Assembly (NCBI GenBank): GCA_017445525.1
Contig: JAFSTZ010000003.1
Span: 1 to 14,419 of the forward strand
DNA: 14,419 nt
Origin: Eubacterium sp.
GTDB lineage: Bacteria > Bacillota > Clostridia > Lachnospirales > Lachnospiraceae
Direction: 5' to 3'
In this document: piece by piece, positions 7,409 to 14,340 of the stretch
How the letters are laid out: each line of letters opens with the position of its first letter
Numbering within the stretch: position 1 is the stretch's first letter
Program-made: the position numbers and the translations under genes
The notes under the pieces: model-generated
Seen by the model: only the letters and a program-made list of their open reading frames with translations
Told to the model about the DNA's origin: nothing
Databases searched by the model: none

Positions 7409-8173
7409 TTGAAGATAGAACAGCTTGAGAGGAAGCCCGAGAGGGAAGCATTTCTTTCGCAACATAAAAGACTGCACGAGCGTCAGGCCTCTGAGGGGAT
7501 CATGCATGAGCGTCAGGATTACTCCCGTGAGAAACCGATGGAGGGATTCCGCGAGGAACCAAGGTCGGTGAGAGAAGGCGGTATGCGTGAGATCTTTCGT
7601 GTGGAAAACTCGTATGCCAGTATCTCGCTCGGCATCAATAAAAAGAAAGAAAAAGCTCTCGTTGTACGCCGTAAGCACAATCAGAACGGTCCTACCGTAT
7701 CACGCAACCAAAAAGAACTTGATGAGGATATGAGCTATCGTTATGTCGGACGCGGCGGTGACAACAAGCTCAACAGATATTCTCCGGTATCCAGTGCATT
7801 TGTCCTGAAAAACTACTCCAGAGGAGAAGCGGAGAATCACTGGATGGGGCACTTCTTGATGCGTGAGAGTGAGCGCTTCGGCGAGATGACGGGACAGCAT
7901 CAGCTGGAGTCGATCCTGCCCGAAAAGACAGGAAACAACTATGAGGGACAGGAGTACTCCGAGTATCAGAAGATAGCTGAGCGTATGGATATGGCTCTGC
8001 GCAGGGAGTGGGGGAAGACTGATCCGGATAAATGGGATGACAAAGAGAACGGGTTACTGAAAAGAGTTGCGGATAGCTTTATCGGATCGGATGAGGATGA
8101 AACAGATGATATTTCTGATGAGGATGCGATTGAAGATGAAGATGCGGTTGATGATGAAATCACCGAAGAATAA
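7409..8173 (+). CDS. Hydrophilic protein with very acidic C-terminus (unknown, CIS-locus)
   Basis: The start is TTG 7409: GGAGGTG (7392-7398) lies 10 bp upstream and the in-frame stop at 7397-7399 leaves no earlier start. The 254-aa protein is strongly charged with few hydrophobic stretches. The N-terminal third is Glu/Arg-rich (two HERQ copies), the middle contains an aromatic segment (SYRYVGRGGDNKLNRY) and 'ENHWMGHFLMRESERF', and the last 30 residues are almost all Asp/Glu with Ile/Ala. No signal peptide or membrane helix. It sits between the ATPase and the sheath and is followed by a terminator. Family not recognised; a scaffold, adaptor or sheath-associated chaperone are guesses. Confidence 0.8.
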   Translation: MKIEQLERKPEREAFLSQHKRLHERQASEGIMHERQDYSREKPMEGFREEPRSVREGGMREIFRVENSYASISLGINKKKEKALVVRRKHNQNGPTVSRNQKELDEDMSYRYVGRGGDNKLNRYSPVSSAFVLKNYSRGEAENHWMGHFLMRESERFGEMTGQHQLESILPEKTGNNYEGQEYSEYQKIAERMDMALRREWGKTDPDKWDDKENGLLKRVADSFIGSDEDETDDISDEDAIEDEDAVDDEITEE

Positions 8174-8196
8174 CAGATGATCATAAGAATGTTTAC

Positions 8197-8230
8197 AGAA
8201 AAAAGAGCAGAAAAATCTGTTCTTTTTTCT
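8197..8230 (+). terminator. Rho-independent terminator before the sheath operon
   Basis: AGAAAAAAGAGCAGA (8197-8211) pairs with TCTGTTCTTTTTTCT (8216-8230) around a 4-base A loop, with one G-U pair in 15. The descending arm supplies the T-run. It lies 24 bp after the stop of the acidic-tail gene. Confidence 0.85.
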
Positions 8231-8237
8231 ATTTGTA

Positions 8238-8268
8238 TATAATATTGATTAGAGTAAATGATTATAAT
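8238..8268 (+). promoter_or_regulatory. Probable promoter region of the sheath-tube operon
   Basis: Two perfect TATAAT hexamers, at 8238-8243 and 8263-8268, lie between the terminator and the sheath gene. Neither has a good -35 box at 16-18 bp (TTGATT at 8245-8250 is too close to the second), which fits a promoter needing an activator such as the locus's SARP-like protein. The resulting leader would be about 90 bases and contains a strong AAAGGAGG at 8315-8322 with no start codon after it. Confidence 0.55.
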
Positions 8269-8361
8269 GGTGCATAGTTGTTTAGAGAAACGTTGTTTTG
8301 CAATTTATAAACAGAAAGGAGGAATCCGGTTTCAGCTAACAGGGAGTGGAGCCGGGAACAT

Positions 8362-10110
8362 ATGGCCGAATATTTATCACCAGGTGTTTATGTCGAGGAA
8401 TTTGATTCGGGCGCAAACCCGATGGAGGGAGTCGGCACCAGCACGGCAGGATTTGTCGGACTGGCAGAGCGCGGACCTATCGAAGGCGTACCGCAGCTGA
8501 TCACGAATATTGCAGACTTCCGCAGAACCTACGGAGGATATCTCTCCGAGAATGAGTTTGGTAACTATCGCTTTTTATCCTATGCCGTTGAGAGCTTTTT
8601 TGTAAACGGTGGTGCCCGCTGCTTCGTGATGCGTGTGGCTCCGTCGGATGCAAAGCCTGCAGTGGGATATGCTCCATCCAAGGACAAGGCTGCACTCGTT
8701 GTCACAGCCAAGAATCCGGGTATGTGGGGTAATGATCTGAGAGTGCTCTTCACAGCTGCCAGCAAGGCAAAGGCTCAGATACTTGAGGTGATCACCACTC
8801 CGGATGGCAAGCAGTATCGTGCAAAGAATGCAGCAGGTTTCAATCCGGGAGATGTAGTGGAGTATGTCGACGGCACGGGCAAGTCGATCGTAAATCGTGT
8901 TAAGAGCAATCAGGACAATGTTCTGACTTTTGAGAATGATTTTCCGGACAGCATCGTAGATACCAACCTTCTTCCGACAAAGGTTGTCACTACCAGTGAG
9001 TTTACGATGGAGGTTCGTTACGGCGACACCACAGAGACCTATGCGAATGCTTCATTTAATATCGAAGCACCGAACTATATCGAGAAGCTGACAGCGAAGT
9101 CAGATCTTATCAGTGTCAGTGTACAGGCAGTCGATGACAAAAAAGACAAGAAGGTGGCTGCAGCAGTAAAGCCGATCGATCAGATCGGAGCAGATGCTAT
9201 CGGATTCTCCGGTGGCAGCAACGGATCGGTATCAAACATCTCCGCTGCTGACTTTATCGGTGAGGACAACGGAGCAGGCAAGCGTACCGGTATCCAGGCA
9301 TTCTTGGACAACGATGTTGTGTCCATCATGAGTGTGCCGGGTGTGACCGATCCGAACGTACAGCTCACACTGGTAGCTCATTGCGAGAATCTTGCAAGCA
9401 GATTTGCAGTTCTTGATATACCGCAGGATGCAAAGAAGGTACAGGATGTGATCGCGCATCGTGACATCTTTGATTCAGAGTATGCAGCACTGTATCATCC
9501 GTGGCTGACTGTATTTGATCCGCTTGACAAGAAAAATATCGCCATCCCGCCTTCAGGTGCAGTGATGGGTATTTATGCAAGAAGTGATAATACAAGAGGT
9601 GTTCACAAGGCTCCGGCAAACGAAGTTGTGAGAGCCTGCTCAGGACTGGATGTACAGTTCAACAAGGGTGAGCAGGATATACTGAATCCGAAGGGGATCA
9701 ACCTTATCCGTTCGTTCCCGGGACAGGGCATCCGCGTATGGGGCGCTCGTACCGTATCGAGCAATCCAAAGTGGAAGTATGTCAATGTTCGCCGCCTGTT
9801 CATCTTTATCGAAGAGTCGATCAAGGCCAATACTAACTGGGCTGTATTTGAGCCGAACGACACGGCACTTTGGGTACGTGTACAGAGGACGATCAGCGTA
9901 TTTTTAACAAATCTCTGGAGAAATGGCTCGCTGATGGGATCCTCGCCTGAGGAAGCGTTCTTCGTTAACATCGGCAGAGATACGATGAGCCAGGATGATA
10001 TTGATAACGGACGTTTGATCTGTGTGATCGGTGTTGCACCTGTTAAACCGGCAGAATTTGTGATCTTCCGGATAACACAAAAGACTAGTGAGTCTGCATC
10101 GGCAGAATGA
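8362..10110 (+). CDS. Contractile tail sheath protein
   Basis: The 582-aa protein opens with the signature sheath N-terminus (MAEYLSPGVYVEEFDSG, then GTSTAGFVGLAERGP) and ends with the conserved C-terminal sheath domain: a segment with YVNVRRLFIFIEESI, NTNWAVFEPND, LWVRVQRTISVFLTNLWRNG, and a final strand VAPVKPAEFVIFRI. It has the usual length for phage_tail_sheath family members. The middle (about 110-290) is an inserted variable domain. It forms the outer contractile tube. The start ATG has GGAG at 8348-8351 and GGGA at 8354-8357 upstream. Only one sheath gene is present here, whereas AFP/PVC-type systems carry three. The tube gene follows 19 bp downstream. Confidence 0.97.
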   Translation: MAEYLSPGVYVEEFDSGANPMEGVGTSTAGFVGLAERGPIEGVPQLITNIADFRRTYGGYLSENEFGNYRFLSYAVESFFVNGGARCFVMRVAPSDAKPAVGYAPSKDKAALVVTAKNPGMWGNDLRVLFTAASKAKAQILEVITTPDGKQYRAKNAAGFNPGDVVEYVDGTGKSIVNRVKSNQDNVLTFENDFPDSIVDTNLLPTKVVTTSEFTMEVRYGDTTETYANASFNIEAPNYIEKLTAKSDLISVSVQAVDDKKDKKVAAAVKPIDQIGADAIGFSGGSNGSVSNISAADFIGEDNGAGKRTGIQAFLDNDVVSIMSVPGVTDPNVQLTLVAHCENLASRFAVLDIPQDAKKVQDVIAHRDIFDSEYAALYHPWLTVFDPLDKKNIAIPPSGAVMGIYARSDNTRGVHKAPANEVVRACSGLDVQFNKGEQDILNPKGINLIRSFPGQGIRVWGARTVSSNPKWKYVNVRRLFIFIEESIKANTNWAVFEPNDTALWVRVQRTISVFLTNLWRNGSLMGSSPEEAFFVNIGRDTMSQDDIDNGRLICVIGVAPVKPAEFVIFRITQKTSESASAE

Positions 10111-10129
10111 TAGAAAGGAGAGATCATAA

Positions 10130-10555
10130 ATGGCTGGGTATCCACATGGAAGATTTAGATACAAGGTAGAGATAGACGGACTGGATGCGGGAGGTTTTTC
10201 AGAGGTTACCGGATTTGATGTTTCCATCGATGTTATGGAGTATCGTGAGGGTGACAGCGTAACCACTCCGATGAAGGTTCCGGGTCTGAAGAAATACGGC
10301 AATATCGTGCTACGTCAGGGATTGGTTGATTCGATGGTACTTTATGACTGGGTTGTAGCCGGAGTAAACGGCGCAGTTGAGCGCAAGACCATCACGATCA
10401 CTCTCCTCGACGAGGAGGAGTCACCGGCAGCTTCATGGCAGGTCATCAACGCATGGCCCTCACGCTATACCGCTCCGGACTTCAACGCTCAGTCTTCAGA
10501 GATCGCTATCGAGACTTTGGAGATCGCGCACGAGGGCATGACGAGAGTATCCTGA
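10130..10555 (+). CDS. Main tail tube protein (gp19/Hcp-like fold)
   Basis: AAAGGAG precedes ATG 10130 by a good distance. The 141-aa protein matches the phage T4 gp19-like tube family: N-terminal FRYKVEIDGLDAGGFSEVTGFD, a loop with REGDSVTTPMKVPGLKKYGNI and LRQG, DWV, and C-terminal strand SSEIAIETLEIAHEGM. It stacks as hexameric rings inside the sheath. It shares a transcript with the sheath and is followed directly by a strong terminator, which fits the need for equal, high amounts of sheath and tube. Confidence 0.95.
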   Translation: MAGYPHGRFRYKVEIDGLDAGGFSEVTGFDVSIDVMEYREGDSVTTPMKVPGLKKYGNIVLRQGLVDSMVLYDWVVAGVNGAVERKTITITLLDEEESPAASWQVINAWPSRYTAPDFNAQSSEIAIETLEIAHEGMTRVS

Positions 10556-10591
10556 TCTTATGCTGATCATGAGTTAAGGAAATGCATCATT

Positions 10592-10628
10592 AAACAACCG
10601 CTGTGTTTTGCATGGCGGTTGTTTTTTT
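10592..10628 (+). terminator. Rho-independent terminator after the tube gene
   Basis: AAACAACCGC (10592-10601) pairs perfectly with GCGGTTGTTT (10615-10624); the following T-run extends to 10628. It closes the sheath-tube unit. Confidence 0.92.
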
Positions 10629-10629
10629 C

Positions 10630-10658
10630 TTGCTTTATGAACGGGTTAGTGGTATACT
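10630..10658 (+). promoter_or_regulatory. Sigma-A-type promoter for the tail-assembly unit
   Basis: TTGCTT (10630-10635) and TATACT (10653-10658) are separated by exactly 17 bp, immediately after the terminator and about 45 bp before the next start codon. This is the best-formed promoter in the window. Confidence 0.75.
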
Positions 10659-10703
10659 TATCTATATGCAGTCGCCAATTTGTTTGCTGTGGAGGAGATC
10701 AAG

Positions 10704-11075
10704 ATGGCATTTCAGACAGAGTTTGAGTTTACACTTCCGAAGGGATACATGGACAGGGATGGGAACGTCCATAGAGAGGGGATCATGAGACTGGCGAATG
10801 CCGGTGATGAGATACTGCCATTGCGTGATCCGAGGGTTCAGGCAAATCCGGGTTATCTTTCGATCATTCTGCTGTCCAGAGTGATAGTTAAGCTCGGAGA
10901 TCTGCCGACAGTGGATACGCATGTGATAGAGGGATTGTTCACTATGGATCTGGCCTATCTTCAGGATCTCTATCAGAAGATAAATACTGAGGAGGTTCCC
11001 AAATATCAGGGCATCTGTCCTCACTGTGGAGAGAAGGTGGATATCCCCGTAAATTTTTTGCGGGCCGGGGACTGA
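10704..11075 (+). CDS. Tail assembly chaperone, G/E-like (zero-frame product)
   Basis: ATG 10704 is chosen for its strong GGAGGAG (10691-10697, 6-bp spacing); a TTG at 10680 is a less likely earlier start. The 123-aa product begins MAFQTEFEFTLPKGYMD and contains a tail-assembly-type middle (RVQANPGYLSIILLSRVIVKLG) and a single CPHC motif near the C-terminus that could bind zinc as part of a dimer or with another protein. It ends NFLRAGD just after a TTTTTTG slippery heptamer. Position after the tube and before further tail genes matches the G/GT (lambda) or E/E' (P2) chaperone pair. Such proteins guide tape-measure and tube assembly and are usually absent from the final particle. Confidence 0.85.
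   Translation: MAFQTEFEFTLPKGYMDRDGNVHREGIMRLANAGDEILPLRDPRVQANPGYLSIILLSRVIVKLGDLPTVDTHVIEGLFTMDLAYLQDLYQKINTEEVPKYQGICPHCGEKVDIPVNFLRAGD
11054..11060 (+). promoter_or_regulatory. Slippery heptamer for -1 programmed frameshift
   Basis: TTTTTTG is placed exactly as X_XXY_YYZ in the zero frame (AAT TTT TTG). Slippage by -1 continues from base 11060 into the downstream frame, which is open for 63 codons. GCCGG (11064-11068) can pair with CCGGC (11084-11088), a possible stimulatory stem 3 bases after the slip site. Six or more T's in a row are rare within this coding region. Confidence 0.7.
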
Positions 11076-11251
11076 AAACGTATCCGGCAGAAAAAATATA
11101 CGAGGAGGCGGCATTTATCTCGTACTACAATCACTGGTCGCACGATGATATCATGTCGATGAGCCACAGGGATCGCATACGCTGGTGTGATGAGATCTCC
11201 AAGATAAATAAAAAGCTGAACAACGAACCGGAGAATGTTTTTGCTATATGA
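11060..11251 (+). CDS. Frameshift-encoded C-terminal extension of the tail assembly protein (GT-like)
   Basis: After the TTTTTTG slip the -1 frame reads AGRGL-KTYPAEKIYEEAAFISYYNHW and on to RIRWCDEISKINKKLN, ending at TGA 11249-11251: 63 residues added to the first 119 of the upstream protein, 182 aa in all. The short domain (YP..x..YEE.AFI.YY.HW...DI......R.RW..EI.KIN..LN) resembles the about 55-aa proteins that follow tail assembly genes in many CIS/phage loci (DUF6760-like, recalled from memory). No ATG, GTG or TTG precedes the conserved part in this frame; the only near-start is CTG 11072, with GGGG too close to serve as a ribosome site. Thus frameshifting is the best reading; CTG initiation is the alternative. 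Confidence 0.78.
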   Translation, partial: AGRGLKTYPAEKIYEEAAFISYYNHWSHDDIMSMSHRDRIRWCDEISKINKKLNNEPENVFAI

Positions 11252-11325
11252 GTGTCGCGAAGCGATAGTTGAGTGCCGAAGGCACGTATTCTCCGAATGG
11301 GGAAGCGTCGGCCGTGAATAGTAAA
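11252..11325 (+). repeat. Hairpin-rich intergenic element, copy 2
   Basis: Three small hairpins stand in a row: TCGC-GAA-GCGA (11255-11265), GTGCC-GAA-GGCAC (11273-11285) and TTCTCC-GAAT-GGGGAA (11289-11304, one G-U). They are followed by TCGGCCGTGAATAGTAA (11308-11324), a 17-bp exact match to 14314-14330. The element fills the gap between the assembly gene and the second tube gene. No T-run follows, so read-through transcription is likely. Confidence 0.7.
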
Positions 11326-11354
11326 GTAACCGGAGACACGAAAGGTGAGACCGT

Positions 11355-11792
11355 ATGGATAAAAAAGATCTGTTGAACGCTTATGAGTTTGAAGTTGGGA
11401 TCGGTCCGCTGATCACTCTCAGCTTTTCCAAGATAACCGGGCTTTCAAACTCCGGTGAGATAGGAGCCATCGGCGAGGGGGGCAACAACGATGCGATGTA
11501 TATGTATCTGAAACCCAGACGTGAGCCTGATACCACCGTGTTTGAGCGGGGATGGATGACCGGCACCGTATCAACAGTCATGTCGTATCTGTTTACAGGG
11601 CTTATCGTAAACAATGTAACTATCATCGTTAAGAGAAATGGTAAGAAGCAAAAAACACTTACTATAGATAAAGGTATTATATCAAAGATAGAGTTTTCAG
11701 ATCTTGATGCCAAGGAGAGCAAGATCCTCATCAAGTCTATGGAGATAAAGCATAACGGAGTGAAAGAACAGAAAGGATCTACATGGATTTAA
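11355..11792 (+). CDS. Second tail tube-like protein (tube initiator/adaptor candidate)
   Basis: AAAGGTGAG precedes ATG 11355. The 145-aa protein has the gp19-like pattern: YEFEVGIGPLITLSFSKITGLS, a loop with YLKPRREPDTTVFERGWMTG, and C-terminal ILIKSMEIKHNGV. It differs strongly from the main tube protein and lies apart from the sheath-tube unit, as Afp5-type proteins do; in those systems the second tube protein links tube and baseplate. The Lys-rich segment KRNGKKQKTLTIDKG is unlike the main tube. The stop overlaps the next gene by 10 bp. Confidence 0.88.
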   Translation: MDKKDLLNAYEFEVGIGPLITLSFSKITGLSNSGEIGAIGEGGNNDAMYMYLKPRREPDTTVFERGWMTGTVSTVMSYLFTGLIVNNVTIIVKRNGKKQKTLTIDKGIISKIEFSDLDAKESKILIKSMEIKHNGVKEQKGSTWI

Positions 11793-14131
11793 AAGGTTCT
11801 TCGGGAGCAAAGGATATGATAGAGGTCAAACTCCCGATATATGCAAGGGATATGTCGGTTCTTGGAAAGACTATGGGAACGCGTATGGATCGTATGGTGC
11901 ATACGTGTTTTTTGAGTGAGTCATTTGCTACATGGATATTGAACCGATATCAGAACTCGATTTATGATGAGTTTCTGACTCATATAGTTTTTCTCGACCC
12001 TGAGCACCCGGAGCGCGGTGTGACTGTGTCAAAAACGGATGTACACAACGAGTTTCCGACCGTATTGATGCCGATCAGAGAGCGCCAGATCACTCGTGAG
12101 ATAGTTGAAAAAAGAGAGATAGTCAGATATCTACGTGAGCTGCTCAGAGAGACGAGAGAGGAGATCAGATTGGTCGGGGGTGACTATCGTCGGTCTGAGG
12201 GAGCCGGTAGTTCCGGCTATATACGTGAAAGAGGACAGGAGGCGTCCGGTAGTTCAGATCATGTATATGAAAGAGGGCAGGTGGCAGACGGCAGCTCTGA
12301 TTATACACATGAAAGAGGGCAAATATCCTCCGGTAGTTCTGATTATATAAATGAGATAGGACAGATGGCAGCTGATAGCTCTGATCTTACATATGAAAAC
12401 GGCCGGATGACAGCCGGTAGGAGCTCTGTAAGAAACAGAAGTTCTGAAATATCAGATGTTTTTTTTGAGGGACAGCTGATATCTCCGGCTGAGATAATTG
12501 AAAGAGAGAACAGACTCGTGCAGTTGCTTGAGGAGCAGACCGAGGATCTAAAAAAATATGAGGATACTGAGCGGTATTATTTTTATTCGGATGGAAACAC
12601 ATTTACAGATGAGAAGAGTCAGATCCTCGACATCGAGAGGGAGAGATTGGAGTTTTTGCGTGAGCAGGTTATCCGGAGAGAGAAAGAACTGATCAGCGGT
12701 CGCACGGAGTCGGAACGTATATCGGCAGATCAGAGCGGATATGCCGGCAAACCTGGTGCAGGGGGATCTGCTGAGGTCGACAGAGAGTCGGGAGATAGTA
12801 TGGTTTCAGATGGTGAATGGGGTAGAGACCTATCCGGAGGAAGAGTATCCTTTTATGAGATCATGCGTCATTTAGTTTTATATAGAGATTCATCCGGAGA
12901 CGAAGATGAAAGTGATACGGGGATAGCTTTATCCGGGCTTGTCCGTATACTTGATGAGCGTCAGAAGACGCTTGATCGGCTGGAGCGGGTATGGTCTGTG
13001 AGGGAAACAGATCACCCGGATCAGTCAGATGTGTATTCAGGTGGGTCGAGAGACAGAGCCGATCAGACCGGTCAGGCTGGGCTGATATCGGGGAGTGCGG
13101 GGCGTGACGATCGCTCCGTCAGACATGGCTTAGATATCCGATGGAGACTGGCTGAGGGAATCCAAACAGAGCAGAAGGAAATAAGGAGTTTTTTGGAGTA
13201 TTTGAGAATCCCATCGAGTGAATCTGATATATCAGAGGTGACAGTATTATCAGATAAACAAGGGAGAGATGTATCAGATAACTATGATTTATTGTATGAT
13301 AATCAGATAAGTAGTGGTTTTGTATTTAGTTATATAGATCGTGGACGAGAAGAACTATGGGATCGTCTGGAGAGTGAAAGGAGATTGGCGATCCGTGAGG
13401 AAGCAAGAGAGTATTATGAAAAAATGACTGCAATCGGGATGATCAGAGAGTTATCGACCGGAGAGTTGTTTGGTGGTACAGATCTGGTATATGGGCGTTC
13501 CAAGATATCAGGAAGCCGGGAAGGTGTGTTTTCTGATGAAGGATTGCAGATAGAAACGCTGCATCAGGTACTTGACAAGAGGATAAGTCAGCTGGATCGT
13601 TTGGAAAGAGTGATCAGACAGATTGATGGAACAAGTGAAGACTTTGGAGATCAGGCAGAGTTTCAGAGTGGAGGGATCAGAGGTGTTGCGCGTACTGTAT
13701 ACAGATATGATCCGACGGGTGCTTCTCCGGAACTGACTTTACGTGAAGGATATCCATGGACAGGGAGTGCAGATCAGGGGAACAGCTTCGGGGATAATAG
13801 CATACAGAATATCGGACTCACCTATGTGCAGAATAAAACAGATAGCACGCCTGACGGAGAGAAAGTTGAACAGCTGACTACCACTGTCAGGGACATCATG
13901 GAGTATCTCGAGGATGAGAGAGACCGGGCTGATGATGAGAGTAGAAAGATCGATAAGCTGAAGGAGACAGTTCGTGAACAGCAGGAAGTGATAGAAAGCA
14001 TGGTCAGTGAGAGGGAGAGATCCGCACGCGATGAAGAGGAATCAAAGATTGATATGGAGCGCGCGGAGAAGGTCAGGGATATCTTTGACTATGACAGACG
14101 CCTCGAGCAGATGCGTCGGGGGATCAGATGA
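11783..14131 (+). CDS. Large charged coiled-coil protein with 14-residue repeats (unknown)
   Basis: AAAGGAT lies 5-6 bp before ATG 11783, inside the end of the tube-like gene, so translation is probably coupled. The 782-aa protein has an N-terminal domain of about 115 residues that looks folded (LPIYARDMSVLGKTMG, then FATWILNRYQNSIYDEFLTHIVFLDPEH in two parts) and otherwise is Glu/Arg/Ser-rich. Five tandem 14-aa repeats occupy residues 142-211. Coiled coils are likely at about 105-135, 235-305 and 692-782. A duplicated block, LD-R-x-LDRLERV, occurs near residues 390 and 597. No signal peptide or membrane helix. Codon and residue composition (many Arg, Asp, Ser, AGA/GAT) differ from the sheath gene. 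No family recognised; fibre, tape-measure-like ruler or cargo are possible, the N-terminal domain being the likely docking part. Confidence 0.8.
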   Translation: MDLKGSSGAKDMIEVKLPIYARDMSVLGKTMGTRMDRMVHTCFLSESFATWILNRYQNSIYDEFLTHIVFLDPEHPERGVTVSKTDVHNEFPTVLMPIRERQITREIVEKREIVRYLRELLRETREEIRLVGGDYRRSEGAGSSGYIRERGQEASGSSDHVYERGQVADGSSDYTHERGQISSGSSDYINEIGQMAADSSDLTYENGRMTAGRSSVRNRSSEISDVFFEGQLISPAEIIERENRLVQLLEEQTEDLKKYEDTERYYFYSDGNTFTDEKSQILDIERERLEFLREQVIRREKELISGRTESERISADQSGYAGKPGAGGSAEVDRESGDSMVSDGEWGRDLSGGRVSFYEIMRHLVLYRDSSGDEDESDTGIALSGLVRILDERQKTLDRLERVWSVRETDHPDQSDVYSGGSRDRADQTGQAGLISGSAGRDDRSVRHGLDIRWRLAEGIQTEQKEIRSFLEYLRIPSSESDISEVTVLSDKQGRDVSDNYDLLYDNQISSGFVFSYIDRGREELWDRLESERRLAIREEAREYYEKMTAIGMIRELSTGELFGGTDLVYGRSKISGSREGVFSDEGLQIETLHQVLDKRISQLDRLERVIRQIDGTSEDFGDQAEFQSGGIRGVARTVYRYDPTGASPELTLREGYPWTGSADQGNSFGDNSIQNIGLTYVQNKTDSTPDGEKVEQLTTTVRDIMEYLEDERDRADDESRKIDKLKETVREQQEVIESMVSERERSARDEEESKIDMERAEKVRDIFDYDRRLEQMRRGIR
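12206..12415 (+). repeat. Five tandem 42-bp (14-aa) repeats
   Basis: The units read GSSGYIRERGQEAS, GSSDHVYERGQVAD, GSSDYTHERGQISS, GSSDYINEIGQMAA and DSSDLTYENGRMTA, then a partial GRSS. The consensus is GSSDY-x-x-ERGQ-x-x-x. The DNA copies have diverged mainly at third and variable positions, so the repeat is kept at protein level. Confidence 0.9.
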
Positions 14132-14141
14132 TAGGCTTTTG

Positions 14142-14327
14142 CTATTCACGACTGTCACAGCACAAGCTCGAAAATCCCGCATGTCGCTTATGCGACATGC
14201 TCTCCCGTCCCTGCGGGACTGATTTTCTCATTTTGTGCAGTGACAGCCTTCAGCCTGAATCAAGCACATAAGTGCTTACGGATGCAAGCATCCGACGCCC
14301 TTTTGTACTCGATTCGGCCGTGAATAG
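14142..14327. repeat. Multi-hairpin repeat element with inverted ends, copy 3
   Basis: The outer ends CTATTCACG (14142-14150) and CGTGAATAG (14319-14327) are perfect inverted repeats. Within lies a branched arrangement: CTGTCACAGCACAA (14152-14165) against 14233-14246 (13 of 14), GAAAATC (14170-14176) against GATTTTC (14221-14227), and inside these GCATGTCGC/GCGACATGC (14179-14200) and GTCCC/GGGAC (14207-14219). Two more perfect hairpins follow: AAGCAC/GTGCTT (14262-14277) and CGGATGC/GCATCCG (14279-14294). It fills the space between two genes converging on each other and no coding frame is seen. It may be a MITE-like or REP-like element; it could also help terminate transcription from both sides (T8 at 14332-14339). 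Confidence 0.8.
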
Positions 14328-14340
14328 TAACTTTTTTTTA

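Noticed and set aside
8258..8500. An 80-codon plus-strand frame starting in the sheath leader
   Set aside because: It runs in another frame through the conserved sheath N-terminus and lacks a ribosome site at its start.
8362..11792. Reading the cluster as an ordinary myophage or a type VI secretion system
   Set aside because: No capsid, portal, terminase, integrase or lysis genes are present, nor TssB/TssC or membrane-complex genes; AAA+ ATPases and a single sheath with two tube proteins favour eCIS. A phage-derived bacteriocin cannot be wholly excluded because baseplate genes are outside the window.
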